Source of the DNA: Rhizobiaceae bacterium
GTDB taxonomy: Bacteria; Pseudomonadota; Alphaproteobacteria; Rhizobiales; Rhizobiaceae
Direction of reading: 5' to 3'
NCBI GenBank assembly: GCA_019635775.1
Contig: JAHBYU010000001.1
Coordinates: 186,001 to 250,000, forward strand
Length of the DNA: 64,000 nt
Positions 42,863-52,943 of the stretch are shown here, piece after piece. A program made the translations under genes and the position numbers. The notes beneath the pieces were generated by a model. That model was given only the letters and a program-made list of their open reading frames with translations, was not told where the DNA came from and ran no database searches. Every line of letters begins with the position of its first letter. Within the stretch, counting starts at the first letter, position 1.

Positions 42863-44215
42863 CTATGCTGACAGTTCCACCATGACCTTTCTGAATCGTC
42901 GGGCAATTTCGTCCCGGTTTTTGTGCCGGCCTCCCTCCACCACTTTGCTCCCGCGTACCCATACTCCATCCGGACGGCTGCCGTTTGCGAAGATCCAGGA
43001 GTCGAGCACCGCATCGCCACGTTTGCCCGCGAGCGAGGGGTGCGTGGCGTCAAGCGAAACGAAGTCCGCCGGGCCGCCTGCCTGGATGCCCGTCGATGCG
43101 GCCCCAAGCGCAAAGCCGCCCCCGCTGAACGCAGCGTCGAAAAGCGCACGACCGTTTGACTGGCCAGGCGCAACCATCACGTTGCGTGCCTGCCGGTGTA
43201 GGCGCTGGGAATATTCGAGCTGGCGCAATTCGTCTGCAACGCCGATCAAAACGTTGGAATCGGAACCCACGCCGAAGCGTCCGCCACCGGCCAGGAACAG
43301 CGGGGCGGGGAAGGTGCCGTCACCAAGATTGGCTTCCGTGATCGGGCACAACCCAGCGACTGCCCCTGTACTTGCCATGCCAGCGGTTTCGTCCTCGGTC
43401 ATATGGGTGGCATGGATCAGGCACCAGCGCCCGTCCACATTTGCGTGACGCATTAGCCATTCAACCGGCCTCGCGCCCGACCATGCAATGCAATCCTCAA
43501 CCTCGCGCATCTGCTCGGCGACATGGATGTGGATCGGGCCATCCGGGACCAGCGCAGTCACGGCTTTCAGTTCGTCCGGCATCACGGCGCGCAGGCTGTG
43601 GGGCGCTACGCCCAGAACAGATTCTGGAACAGGTGCGATTGCCTTTCGGGTCGACTCGATGAGCTTTGTAAATCCGTCGAGATCGTTGATAAAGCGGCGC
43701 TGCCCCTCGGTTGGCTTCTGCCCTCCGAAACCCGAATGGGCGTAAAAGACCGGCAGCAGGGTCAGGCCTATGCCGGTCTGAATCGCCGCAGCGGCGATCC
43801 TTGCCGCCATTTCAGCGATGTCGGCATAGGGACGTCCGTCCGTATCGTGATGCAGATAATGGAATTCGCCGACGCGGGTGAACCCCGCTTCCAGCATCTC
43901 GACATAGAGTTGAGAGGCGACGGCTTCGACATGATCCGGCGTCATGGAAAGGGCGAAGCGGTACATGACCTCGCGCCACGACCAGAAGCTGTCATGTCCC
44001 GGGCCTCGCGTTTCGGCAAGGCCGGCCATGCCCCGCTGGAATGCGTGGCTGTGCAGGTTGGGCATGCCGGGAAGTACGATCGCGGCTCGTACGTCATCCG
44101 CGCCGGGTTTGGTGCCAGCTTGCACGAAGGCGATCCGGCCGTCGGCTGTTTCGATGCGCACGTCGCTCGCCCACCCTGTCGGCAGCAGCGCCGTTTCCGC
44201 GAATAAGGTCGTCAT
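42863..44215 (-). CDS. hutF: Formimidoylglutamate deiminase
   Basis: A 450-residue amidohydrolase that converts N-formimino-glutamate to N-formyl-glutamate and ammonia. The metal-site motifs are NLHSHAFQRGMAG near the N-terminus, HIHVAEQMREVEDC, LIHATHM and GSDSNVLIG. Together with HutG (49245-50054) it forms the five-step histidine pathway ending in glutamate plus formate. It sits 25 bases downstream of the HAD hydrolase gene and 7 bases upstream of hutC, so these three genes are probably one transcript. Confidence 0.93.
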   Translation of the reverse strand: MTTLFAETALLPTGWASDVRIETADGRIAFVQAGTKPGADDVRAAIVLPGMPNLHSHAFQRGMAGLAETRGPGHDSFWSWREVMYRFALSMTPDHVEAVASQLYVEMLEAGFTRVGEFHYLHHDTDGRPYADIAEMAARIAAAAIQTGIGLTLLPVFYAHSGFGGQKPTEGQRRFINDLDGFTKLIESTRKAIAPVPESVLGVAPHSLRAVMPDELKAVTALVPDGPIHIHVAEQMREVEDCIAWSGARPVEWLMRHANVDGRWCLIHATHMTEDETAGMASTGAVAGLCPITEANLGDGTFPAPLFLAGGGRFGVGSDSNVLIGVADELRQLEYSQRLHRQARNVMVAPGQSNGRALFDAAFSGGGFALGAASTGIQAGGPADFVSLDATHPSLAGKRGDAVLDSWIFANGSRPDGVWVRGSKVVEGGRHKNRDEIARRFRKVMVELSA

Positions 44216-44240
44216 TGTCCGTCTCCTGACCGCCGGCGCA

Positions 44241-44921
44241 TCAGGGCGCTGCGATCATCTTGCCTATATCCATGTCGAGCAGGTCGCCGATCCTGTCGAC
44301 CGTGACGTCCGGCGTCCGGTACTTTCCGATATTGGCAGGATCGTTGGCATAGTGTCCCTGGCGCGGAAACACCGTGACAAGCCGGTCTTCCCAGATGCGT
44401 TTCATGGCGTCGAGAATGCGAACCTTGTCGTCGATCATGACGTAGCGCTTCGCCGGGTATTCGCGTTCGACCGTCGCCAGCATCTGCTCCTTGTGGATGA
44501 AGATGAGCACGCGTCCCTCGACGGCTTCCCATATACCCGAGCGGCTGACCTTGCGCGGCTGGAACACCACGTCGCCGTCCGACAGGATCACTGTTGGACC
44601 AAACCCGCCCAGCATGCCGATGACATCGACTGCTCCGGGATAAACTCTTTCAGCGAATGGGTAATCGACGAGAAAGCCTGACACCGACAGCAGGCGGTGG
44701 GCGGCTTCGCCGTCATTCTCCAGGTCTGCCCGGTAGCGCTGCAAAGCGCCAAGATAGTCCGCGTAGCCAAGTTCCCGGCGGATATCCTCGAAATGGGACC
44801 AGTAGCGTTCGCCGGCTGAGCCGAATTGCTGGTTGAGGTGAGCGCGCAGATCGTCCGCGATCGAGTCGTTGTCCAACAGGGTGTTGTCGACATCCAGCAG
44901 AAAGACGACGTCATGCGTCAT
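44241..44921 (-). CDS. HAD family hydrolase
   Basis: A 226-residue haloacid dehalogenase-like phosphatase. Motif I is FLLDVDNTLLDNDS with both aspartates, motif II is VILSDGD, the conserved Lys sits in FIHKEQML and motif III/IV is VMIDDKVRIL. Start ATG 44921 (MTHDVVFLLDVD); the longer upstream frame lacks support. It precedes hutF with a 25-base gap and may be cotranscribed, but no phosphorylated intermediate is known in histidine breakdown, so its substrate is open. Confidence 0.85.
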   Translation of the reverse strand: MTHDVVFLLDVDNTLLDNDSIADDLRAHLNQQFGSAGERYWSHFEDIRRELGYADYLGALQRYRADLENDGEAAHRLLSVSGFLVDYPFAERVYPGAVDVIGMLGGFGPTVILSDGDVVFQPRKVSRSGIWEAVEGRVLIFIHKEQMLATVEREYPAKRYVMIDDKVRILDAMKRIWEDRLVTVFPRQGHYANDPANIGKYRTPDVTVDRIGDLLDMDIGKMIAAP

Positions 44922-45084
44922 TGGCGGCCCCGCTCGCGTTTCGCCGACCCTAGAACAATATCCCGAAAAGTGGAAACCGGTTTCGGAAAAAGCACGCCCA
45001 AACAAACGGATAGCGCATCAGGACGGGCCAGCGGAGCGTAAACCTTTTTCCAGCGCCAAATATCGCTGCCGGAAAGCTGGAACG

Positions 45085-46188
45085 TCATTGCAGGGGAAGG
45101 CCTCGACGCATCCTCTCGCTTTGCGAAAGCCGGTCGCCGACGCTGAAGGCAAACGAGACGACACGCATGGCATCCTTGTCCACCTCGCAGCGAAAATTCA
45201 GTTCGTACCATTCGCCCGCCTGACGGAATGCCGCTCCCGAACCATCGAGAACAGTGCCGCTCTTGAGGCGCTCCGTAGGAAGGAGGTCGGGCGCATAGGG
45301 CGGCCAGGCATTGAGCAACTGCTCACGCAGTTCGGTCACACACAAGCGGCCTGCGCGGATATCGCGCGGCATGTTGCGCATGGCCGTCATGGCGGCCGGA
45401 TTGCGGGTCACAGCGCGAGAATAGAGTGTCGTTGCCTTTTGCAGCTTCGTGGCCTTCCCCGGCGCTTGCTTTTCGGCCTTCGGCTTGGGTTTTTCGGGCG
45501 GCTCTGGTTTCTCGGATGGCTTCTCTGCCGGCTTGGCCGGTTCCTCGACCAGGCTCGCCTGATCGTTGGAGCGGGATGCGGAGAGAATGGACTGCGCTTC
45601 GGCGCTCTTTTCCTCCGATTCCCTGTCTGCTTCCGACTGGGCTGCTTCCGAACTGGCCTGCTCTACGGTTTCTGGCGCATCGTCGGCCCGCTGTTCGGTT
45701 GCCGTTTCCTGTTCCTCCTGAGCGGTGTTTTCGGTTTCCGCCGGCTGTTCGGTCGGCTCGGCGGTCTCGCTTCCTTCCTCCGCAGCATTGCCATCCAGCG
45801 ATTCCCTTGGCCCGCTGTCTTCCTCTCCGAACTGGAAGACGGGATTGATGATGGGGTCGGACGGCGTCTGTTGTGGCGTTTCGGTGCCTTGCGGTGGTGC
45901 GCTCTGCGCTTCAGTTTGCTTCGGCTTTTCGGGTGGTTCGGCAGGGGGAGGTGGGGGCGGGGGCGGTTCGGCCTGGGCCTTTTGCTCCTGGGCGGGCGGA
46001 GGAACGAGGCTCACGTCGATTGCCTGCTGCTCCTCGGTCTGCAGGAGGTCTACCGGCAAGCCGAAAATAACCAGAATCAGGGCGAACAGATGCACGACCA
46101 CGGAGGCGGGCAGGCCCCACCCCGCCATGAAGCGGCTGTTCTTCGTTGCATCCATCCAGACTGATGTGGAACGAAATAGGGGCGGCAT
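45085..46188 (-). CDS. DUF930 domain protein with TonB-like proline-rich linker
   Basis: About 367 residues from ATG 46188; ATG 46155 (MDATKNSRF) is also possible. One N-terminal transmembrane helix (LPASVVVHLFALILVIFGLP) is followed by a long Pro/Glu/Ala-rich low-complexity stretch (about 60-240) and a C-terminal DUF930 domain (about 250-365) with conserved Cys and Trp (GRLCVTELREQLLNAWPPY, YELNFRCEVDKDAM). The layout resembles TonB, but the C-terminal domain is different. Function unknown; found across rhizobia. No evident operon partner. Confidence 0.8.
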   Translation of the reverse strand: MPPLFRSTSVWMDATKNSRFMAGWGLPASVVVHLFALILVIFGLPVDLLQTEEQQAIDVSLVPPPAQEQKAQAEPPPPPPPPAEPPEKPKQTEAQSAPPQGTETPQQTPSDPIINPVFQFGEEDSGPRESLDGNAAEEGSETAEPTEQPAETENTAQEEQETATEQRADDAPETVEQASSEAAQSEADRESEEKSAEAQSILSASRSNDQASLVEEPAKPAEKPSEKPEPPEKPKPKAEKQAPGKATKLQKATTLYSRAVTRNPAAMTAMRNMPRDIRAGRLCVTELREQLLNAWPPYAPDLLPTERLKSGTVLDGSGAAFRQAGEWYELNFRCEVDKDAMRVVSFAFSVGDRLSQSERMRRGLPLQ

Positions 46189-46354
46189 CAAGCAGCCGTT
46201 GTACCTGTGGTGTCCTTTCTGTGCCCGTTTCGGCCGGGCCAAGCGCTGAGGGGCGTGGCCTGAGGGCATACGGCACAGATGAACAACGACTGCTGTTGCT
46301 ATCGAAGACCGATGCTATGTGTCGTTGGTTCGACGCATTCCGGGAGATGCAAGC

Positions 46355-46618
46355 ATGGATGACCTTGGCGAAATTCTCGATCCGGTCCGCAAACAGGTAA
46401 TCGACCTCAAGGACGCACTGGCGCATGCGCGCTACCGATATGACGGGCTCGACCTGATCCTCGAGCAGGTTTCCGATGACAAGGTACGCGGCGCGTCACA
46501 GGAGATTTTCACGCTCGCAGCGGAGAAGATGAACGCCGTGGACGACATGCTGGACGGACTCTACCGAGAGCTTTCCGATCTCGACCGCAAGCTGGAAGCG
46601 TTGGAACGCAGGGGCTAG
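46355..46618 (+). CDS. Small helical hypothetical protein
   Basis: An 87-residue acidic, cytoplasmic protein, almost wholly helical with a likely coiled coil at its end (DDMLDGLYRELSDLDRKLEA). ATG 46355 follows GGGAG with 8 bases between; the frame opens 12 codons earlier without a good site. I do not recognise a family. It is monocistronic, between the DUF930 gene and an exported unknown protein. Confidence 0.6.
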   Translation: MDDLGEILDPVRKQVIDLKDALAHARYRYDGLDLILEQVSDDKVRGASQEIFTLAAEKMNAVDDMLDGLYRELSDLDRKLEALERRG

Positions 46619-46699
46619 TTGGCAGGGCTTCGCAAGGCTGCCCGCAAATCTTGCCACAATCGCGGATAATCGTCGCGTCGGGCATGGGAGAATATCTTG

Positions 46700-47569
46700 A
46701 TGGGCAAGCTGAGCAGGATCGTCCTGCTTGCGGGCGCGGTGACCGCTCCTTTCTCGGTGGCGCGTGCCGAGATGCCGTCAGCGAGGGCGACGATCGGAGA
46801 CATCACCTTCAACTACAGTCCCGAGGCATGGCGTATCGAAAGCAGCGGGGATGGGCTGATCGCAACCTGCGTTCAGGAGGATTGCCGCGGTGCGGTAGTG
46901 GACATCAGCCGTCGGGACAGGGAGTCCGGCTGCACGAAGGAGGCGATGGGCGCCGAAGCGGCGCGCCTTTTCCCGGTTGAAGACCGTTTCTATGAGAACG
47001 CGATACCGTTGGGCCGCTTTGCCCTGGCGCTGGCGATTCGTCATGCCGGTCCCGACCTCTCATCACCGGAATACGCCTATGGATGCCTTGCGTGGCAGGG
47101 CGACGAATACCGTTTCGCCATGCGACCGGAAACGGTCGGGAACCAGTCCTCGATCGGCGGCGCGCTTATATATCTCGTCAGCCGCGCGACTGCGCCGGAG
47201 GCGCCCGTGCCGCAGCTTCGCGTCGGCGAGGTCACCTTCAAGGAACCGGGTCTCAAAGCCGTGCTTTCAGTCCATCCAGCTGACACACCCTGTCCATCCG
47301 CGCCGATAGGCAGCGAGAATGACGATGGCGGGGCGCCGAAACTCGGAACGATCCAGAAGGAGAGGCCCGACGGCCTCGATTTCATCACCGCGGAGTTCTG
47401 GCTTGGCTGCCGAAATTACGTGCCGCCGCGCTTTGCGGCCTGCACGGTTCACAACGGCCGTTCATATCACCTTTCGACATCTGGCGCTTCCAGTTGCCGA
47501 AGTTCCACATCGAACGTGTCCCAAGATGTCCTGGTCGACCTCTTGAAAAGCGCGCGGGTGGCGGAGTAG
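46700..47569 (+). CDS. Exported hypothetical protein, cysteine-rich
   Basis: A 289-residue protein with a signal peptide (MGKLSRIVLLAGAVTAPFSV, cleavage near ARA-EM) and at least eight cysteines spread through the mature part, suggesting disulfides in the periplasm. ATG 46700 is preferred over the overlapping TTG 46697. No motif I can assign. It converges on hutU with an 8-base gap. Codon use looks like that of its neighbours. Confidence 0.7.
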   Translation: MGKLSRIVLLAGAVTAPFSVARAEMPSARATIGDITFNYSPEAWRIESSGDGLIATCVQEDCRGAVVDISRRDRESGCTKEAMGAEAARLFPVEDRFYENAIPLGRFALALAIRHAGPDLSSPEYAYGCLAWQGDEYRFAMRPETVGNQSSIGGALIYLVSRATAPEAPVPQLRVGEVTFKEPGLKAVLSVHPADTPCPSAPIGSENDDGGAPKLGTIQKERPDGLDFITAEFWLGCRNYVPPRFAACTVHNGRSYHLSTSGASSCRSSTSNVSQDVLVDLLKSARVAE

Positions 47570-47577
47570 GCGGGATT

Positions 47578-49244
<1,667 letters not shown>

Positions 49245-49248
<4 letters not shown>

Positions 49249-50054
49249 TTGTTTGCTCCGACGAGTTCGAGGGCGGTGCGTTCCACGGCGGCCAGAACGC
49301 CGGCGAGTATTTTCGAGAGACGGCGCGATTTGGCCTGGTCCAGTTCAAAGGGCGCTTCTTCGCTTTGCAGGTGGCTGATTTGCGCCAACTCCATCTGGAT
49401 GGCATGGACGCCGGTTTCGGGACGCCCATAGTGGCGCGTCGTCCATCCGCCGCGAAAGCGACCGTTCAAAACGGAACTGTAGCCTTGCGCGTTCGAGCAG
49501 ATGTCGACAACGGCGCGCTGGATTTCAGGTGCGCAGGTCCGGCCGTTGTCGGTGCCAATGTTGAAGTCGGGCAGCACGCCGTCGAACAGGAACGGGCAGC
49601 GCGAGCGGATCGAATGGCAGTCATAGACCACGGCAATGCCATGCAATGCCTTTACCCGGGCGATCTCAGCCTCCAGCGCGGCATGGTAGGGTCGGTGGTA
49701 GAAGGCGATGCGTTCGCTAGTCTCCGCTTCGGTTGGCTGCCGTCCGTCCTTCCATATCGGCTGGTTGTCGAAATCGGTCAGCGGCACCAGCGAGGTGGTG
49801 TTCTGCCCCGGATAGAGGCTCGCTCCGGTCGGGTCCCGATTTGCGTCGATGCAATAGCGATGGAAGGTCGCGCGTACGGTTGTCGCGTTTGGCAGCAGGC
49901 CGCCGTAGAGCAGGTGGATGTGCCAGTCGGTGTCACGAAGCTTCTTGCCCTCGCCGTTCAACCGATCCGCGATGTCGTCCGGAACCAGCGTTCCCGTGTG
50001 CGGGAAAGCGAGGATGACAGGCGAGGTACCGGGGCTGAACTCGACGAAACTCAT
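49245..50054 (-). CDS. hutG: N-formylglutamate deformylase
   Basis: A 269-residue N-formylglutamate amidohydrolase. Conserved metal-site segments are [23 protein letters not shown] and [18 protein letters not shown]. It releases formate and glutamate in the last step of the pathway that begins with HutH. Start ATG 50054 overlaps the hutH stop by 4 bases, and its own stop overlaps the hutU start. The pairing with HutF shows that this organism uses the HutF/HutG route rather than formiminoglutamase. Confidence 0.94.
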
Positions 50055-51592
50055 GTCCCTGTCTCCAGTTCGGGAAGCAGGCCTGCGGAGATGCTGGCGT
50101 TCAGTTCGCCGGACAGCACAAGGTCTGCACCCGCCTTGAGATCGTTGGCCATGAAGCGGTCGGTCTCGAGATCGGGAACTGCAGCGCGGATGGCACTGTG
50201 TGCCTTGAGCAGTTCCTGTCCGGTTTTCAGCGGTGCGCGGAAATCCACGCCCTGAGCCGCGGTGATGGCCTCTATGCCAATGATTCCGCTCAGGTTCTCG
50301 GTCATCTGGAGAAGACGGCGCGCGCCGTGGCAAGCCATCGAAACATGATCTTCCTGGTTTGCGGAGGTGGGCGTGGAGTCGACCGAGGCCGGATGCGCCA
50401 TCTGCTTGTTCTCGCTCATGAGCGCGGCGCTTGTGACCTCGGCGATCATCAGGCCAGAGTTCAGGCCGGGTTTCCTTGCGAGGAAGGCGGGCAAGCCAAA
50501 CGATAGCGCCGGATCGACCAGAAGCGCTATGCGGCGCTGCGCGATCGCGCCGATCTCGCAGACAGCCAGTGCGATCTGGTCTGCTGCGAAGGCGACCGGC
50601 TCGGCGTGGAAATTGCCGCCTGACACCACCGAGCCATCGGAGAAGACGAGCGGATTGTCGGTGACGGCGTTTGCCTCGGTCTCCAGCGTGCGCGCCGCCA
50701 TGCGCAGAAGATCGAGGCATGCCCCGTCCACCTGGGGCTGGCAGCGGATGCAGTAAGGGTCCTGTACGCGCTCGTCGCCTTCCAGATGGCTGTCGCGGAT
50801 TTCGGAGCCTTTCAGAAGAGCACGCAGCGCGGCCGCCGTGTCGATCTGGCCCCTGTGCCCGCGCAGCGTGTGGATTTCTTCCTGAAATGGGGCTGACGAG
50901 CCCATCGCGGCGTCGGTCGACAGCGCGCCTGTGATCAGCGCCGCGTTTGCCGCGCGGTGCGCGCGAAACAGTCCTGCCAGCGCAAGCGCGGTCGAGACCT
51001 GCGTTCCGTTGATCAGCGCCAGTCCTTCCTTTGCCGCCAAAATGATTGGCTTCAGCCCCGCTTTTTCAAGGCCCTGCGCTGCGTCCATCCTTTCGCCGCG
51101 ATAAAAGACCTCGCCAACGCCCAGCATCGCCGCCGTCATATGCGCGAGCGGCGCGAGGTCTCCGGATGCGCCGACAGAGCCTTTCTCGGGGATCAGCGGA
51201 AGAACGTCGTTCGCCAGCATCGCCTCGATCATGCGTACCGTCGACGGCTGGCAACCCGATGCGCCGCGGCCAAGAGAAATCAGCTTCAGCGCCATGACCA
51301 GCCGGACGATTTCCGCCGGCAGCGGCTGCCCCACGCCGCAGCAATGCGACAGGATGAGATTGCGCTGCAGGGTCTCGACATCCCCGGCGTCGATGCGCAC
51401 GCTGGCAAGCTTTCCGAAGCCGGTGTTGATGCCATAGACCGGCTCGCCCTTGTCGACGATCGTCCTGATGACGGCGGCCGCTCTCTCGATTCCGGTGCGA
51501 CAACCTTCGTCCAGGGAGGGAAGGGCACCTTCGTATATGCCTCGCAGTTCGGCGAGACTGACCTGTCCGGGCTTCAACACGAGCTTTTTCAT
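50051..51592 (-). CDS. hutH: Histidine ammonia-lyase
   Basis: A 513-residue lyase that removes ammonia from L-histidine to make urocanate, the inducer of HutC-controlled genes. The self-forming MIO cofactor triad Ala-Ser-Gly is at residues 142-144 in [15 protein letters not shown], the standard position. It overlaps hutI and hutG by 4 bases on either side, so the whole operon is translationally coupled. Confidence 0.96.
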   Translation of the reverse strand: MKKLVLKPGQVSLAELRGIYEGALPSLDEGCRTGIERAAAVIRTIVDKGEPVYGINTGFGKLASVRIDAGDVETLQRNLILSHCCGVGQPLPAEIVRLVMALKLISLGRGASGCQPSTVRMIEAMLANDVLPLIPEKGSVGASGDLAPLAHMTAAMLGVGEVFYRGERMDAAQGLEKAGLKPIILAAKEGLALINGTQVSTALALAGLFRAHRAANAALITGALSTDAAMGSSAPFQEEIHTLRGHRGQIDTAAALRALLKGSEIRDSHLEGDERVQDPYCIRCQPQVDGACLDLLRMAARTLETEANAVTDNPLVFSDGSVVSGGNFHAEPVAFAADQIALAVCEIGAIAQRRIALLVDPALSFGLPAFLARKPGLNSGLMIAEVTSAALMSENKQMAHPASVDSTPTSANQEDHVSMACHGARRLLQMTENLSGIIGIEAITAAQGVDFRAPLKTGQELLKAHSAIRAAVPDLETDRFMANDLKAGADLVLSGELNASISAGLLPELETGT

Positions 51593-52797
51593 TTGCCTCT
51601 CCAGACGCGGCTATGAAGCGGATTGAACCCGATGCGGTAGACGAGTTCGGCGGGGCTTTCGACATTCCAGATGGCGAGGTCGGCCCACTTGCCCGTTTCG
51701 ACGGTGCCGGTGTCGGCCAGCAGGCCAAGCGCGCGCGCAGCCTCCCGCGTCACGCCGGCGAGGCATTCGTCCACGGTCATGTGGAACAGGGTCGCGCCCA
51801 TGTTCATCGTCAGCAGCAGGGAGGTCAGGGGCGACGTGCCGGGATTGCAGTCGGTCGCCAGCGCCATCTTCACGCCGTGCTTGCGGAAAAACGCCACCGG
51901 CGGCTTCTTCGTCTCGCGGATGAAGTAGAAGGCACCCGGCAGGATGACCGCGACCGTGCCCGCTTCCGCCATAGCGGCGGCGCCTTCCTTATCGGTATGT
52001 TCGAGGTGATCCGCCGAAAGCGCGCCGTAGCGCGCGGCAAGGGCTGCGCCATGCAGGTTTGACAACTGGTCGGCATGCAGCTTGACCGGCAGGCCGAGCG
52101 CCTTCGCCTTGTCGAAGACGCGAGCGATCTGTTCGGGAGAAAAGGCGATCCCCTCGCAAAACCCGTCGACGGCATCGGCAAGGCCGCGCCGGGCAACTTC
52201 CGGCAGCATCTCCACCACCTTTTCGATGTAGGCGTTCTTGTCGCCGTTCGCCTCGGACGGCAGCGCATGGGCCCCGAGGAAAGTCGTGCGTACGGTAACG
52301 TCCCGTTCGGCCGCGAGCCTCCGCGCCGCGACGAGGGATTTGGTTTCATTCTGAAGATCGAGCCCGTAGCCAGACTTGATCTCGACCGTCGTGACGCCTT
52401 CTGACAGCAGCGCGTCGAGACGCGGCAGCGACTGCCTCACGAGATGGTCCTCAGTTGCTGCGCGCAGCGCCCGAACGGACGATACGATCCCGCCGCCAGC
52501 CCTTGCGACTTCCTCATAGGTCGCGCCGCCAAGCCGCATCTCGAATTCGTTGGCGCGATTTCCGGCGTGGACAAGGTGCGTGTGACAGTCGATCAGGCCC
52601 GGCGTGACAAGCCGCCCCTCGCAGTCGACCGTTTCGGCGCCCGGCGTTGTGGGAAGATCGGCCTCCACACCCGCGAACACGATACGGCCATGCTCGGCTA
52701 CGATCGCGCCCCGTTCGAAGGTGATCTTCGAATTATCCGCCATCGCCACGATCCGCGCGTTTCGCCAGACGCGTGCATGCCGGGAGGATGGGGACAA
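51589..52797 (-). CDS. hutI: Imidazolonepropionase
   Basis: A 402-residue metal-dependent amidohydrolase that opens imidazolone propionate to formiminoglutamate. Metal ligands are in [25 protein letters not shown] and [11 protein letters not shown]. The start is most likely TTG 52797, since the family's conserved RVWRNARIV strand lies upstream of the first ATG (52743); GAGG is about 10 bases before this TTG. It heads the hut operon, 27 bases from the palindromic operator candidate. Confidence 0.93.
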   Translation of the reverse strand: MSPSSRHARVWRNARIVAMADNSKITFERGAIVAEHGRIVFAGVEADLPTTPGAETVDCEGRLVTPGLIDCHTHLVHAGNRANEFEMRLGGATYEEVARAGGGIVSSVRALRAATEDHLVRQSLPRLDALLSEGVTTVEIKSGYGLDLQNETKSLVAARRLAAERDVTVRTTFLGAHALPSEANGDKNAYIEKVVEMLPEVARRGLADAVDGFCEGIAFSPEQIARVFDKAKALGLPVKLHADQLSNLHGAALAARYGALSADHLEHTDKEGAAAMAEAGTVAVILPGAFYFIRETKKPPVAFFRKHGVKMALATDCNPGTSPLTSLLLTMNMGATLFHMTVDECLAGVTREAARALGLLADTGTVETGKWADLAIWNVESPAELVYRIGFNPLHSRVWRGK

Positions 52798-52824
52798 AGC
52801 TCGTTACCTCACTAAGTGGTTTTC

Positions 52825-52840
52825 ATATGTATATACATAT
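52825..52840. promoter_or_regulatory. Probable HutC operator (perfect 16-bp palindrome)
   Basis: ATATGTATATACATAT is a perfect inverted repeat whose centre TGTATATACA matches known HutC sites. It lies between hutI (27 bases away, minus strand) and the divergent fusion gene (103 bases to ATG 52944, plus strand). In a GC-rich genome such an AT-only-centred palindrome is unlikely by chance. It should make both genes respond to urocanate. Confidence 0.75.
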
Positions 52841-52943
52841 TGCGTGATTGACGCAACGGTGTATTCCTCTTGGTCGGACCGATGCTGCTGTTGCCTTTGA
52901 TTGGACATTCTCTACAGTCCGCGCGTCGGCTGGGGGCCCGAGC

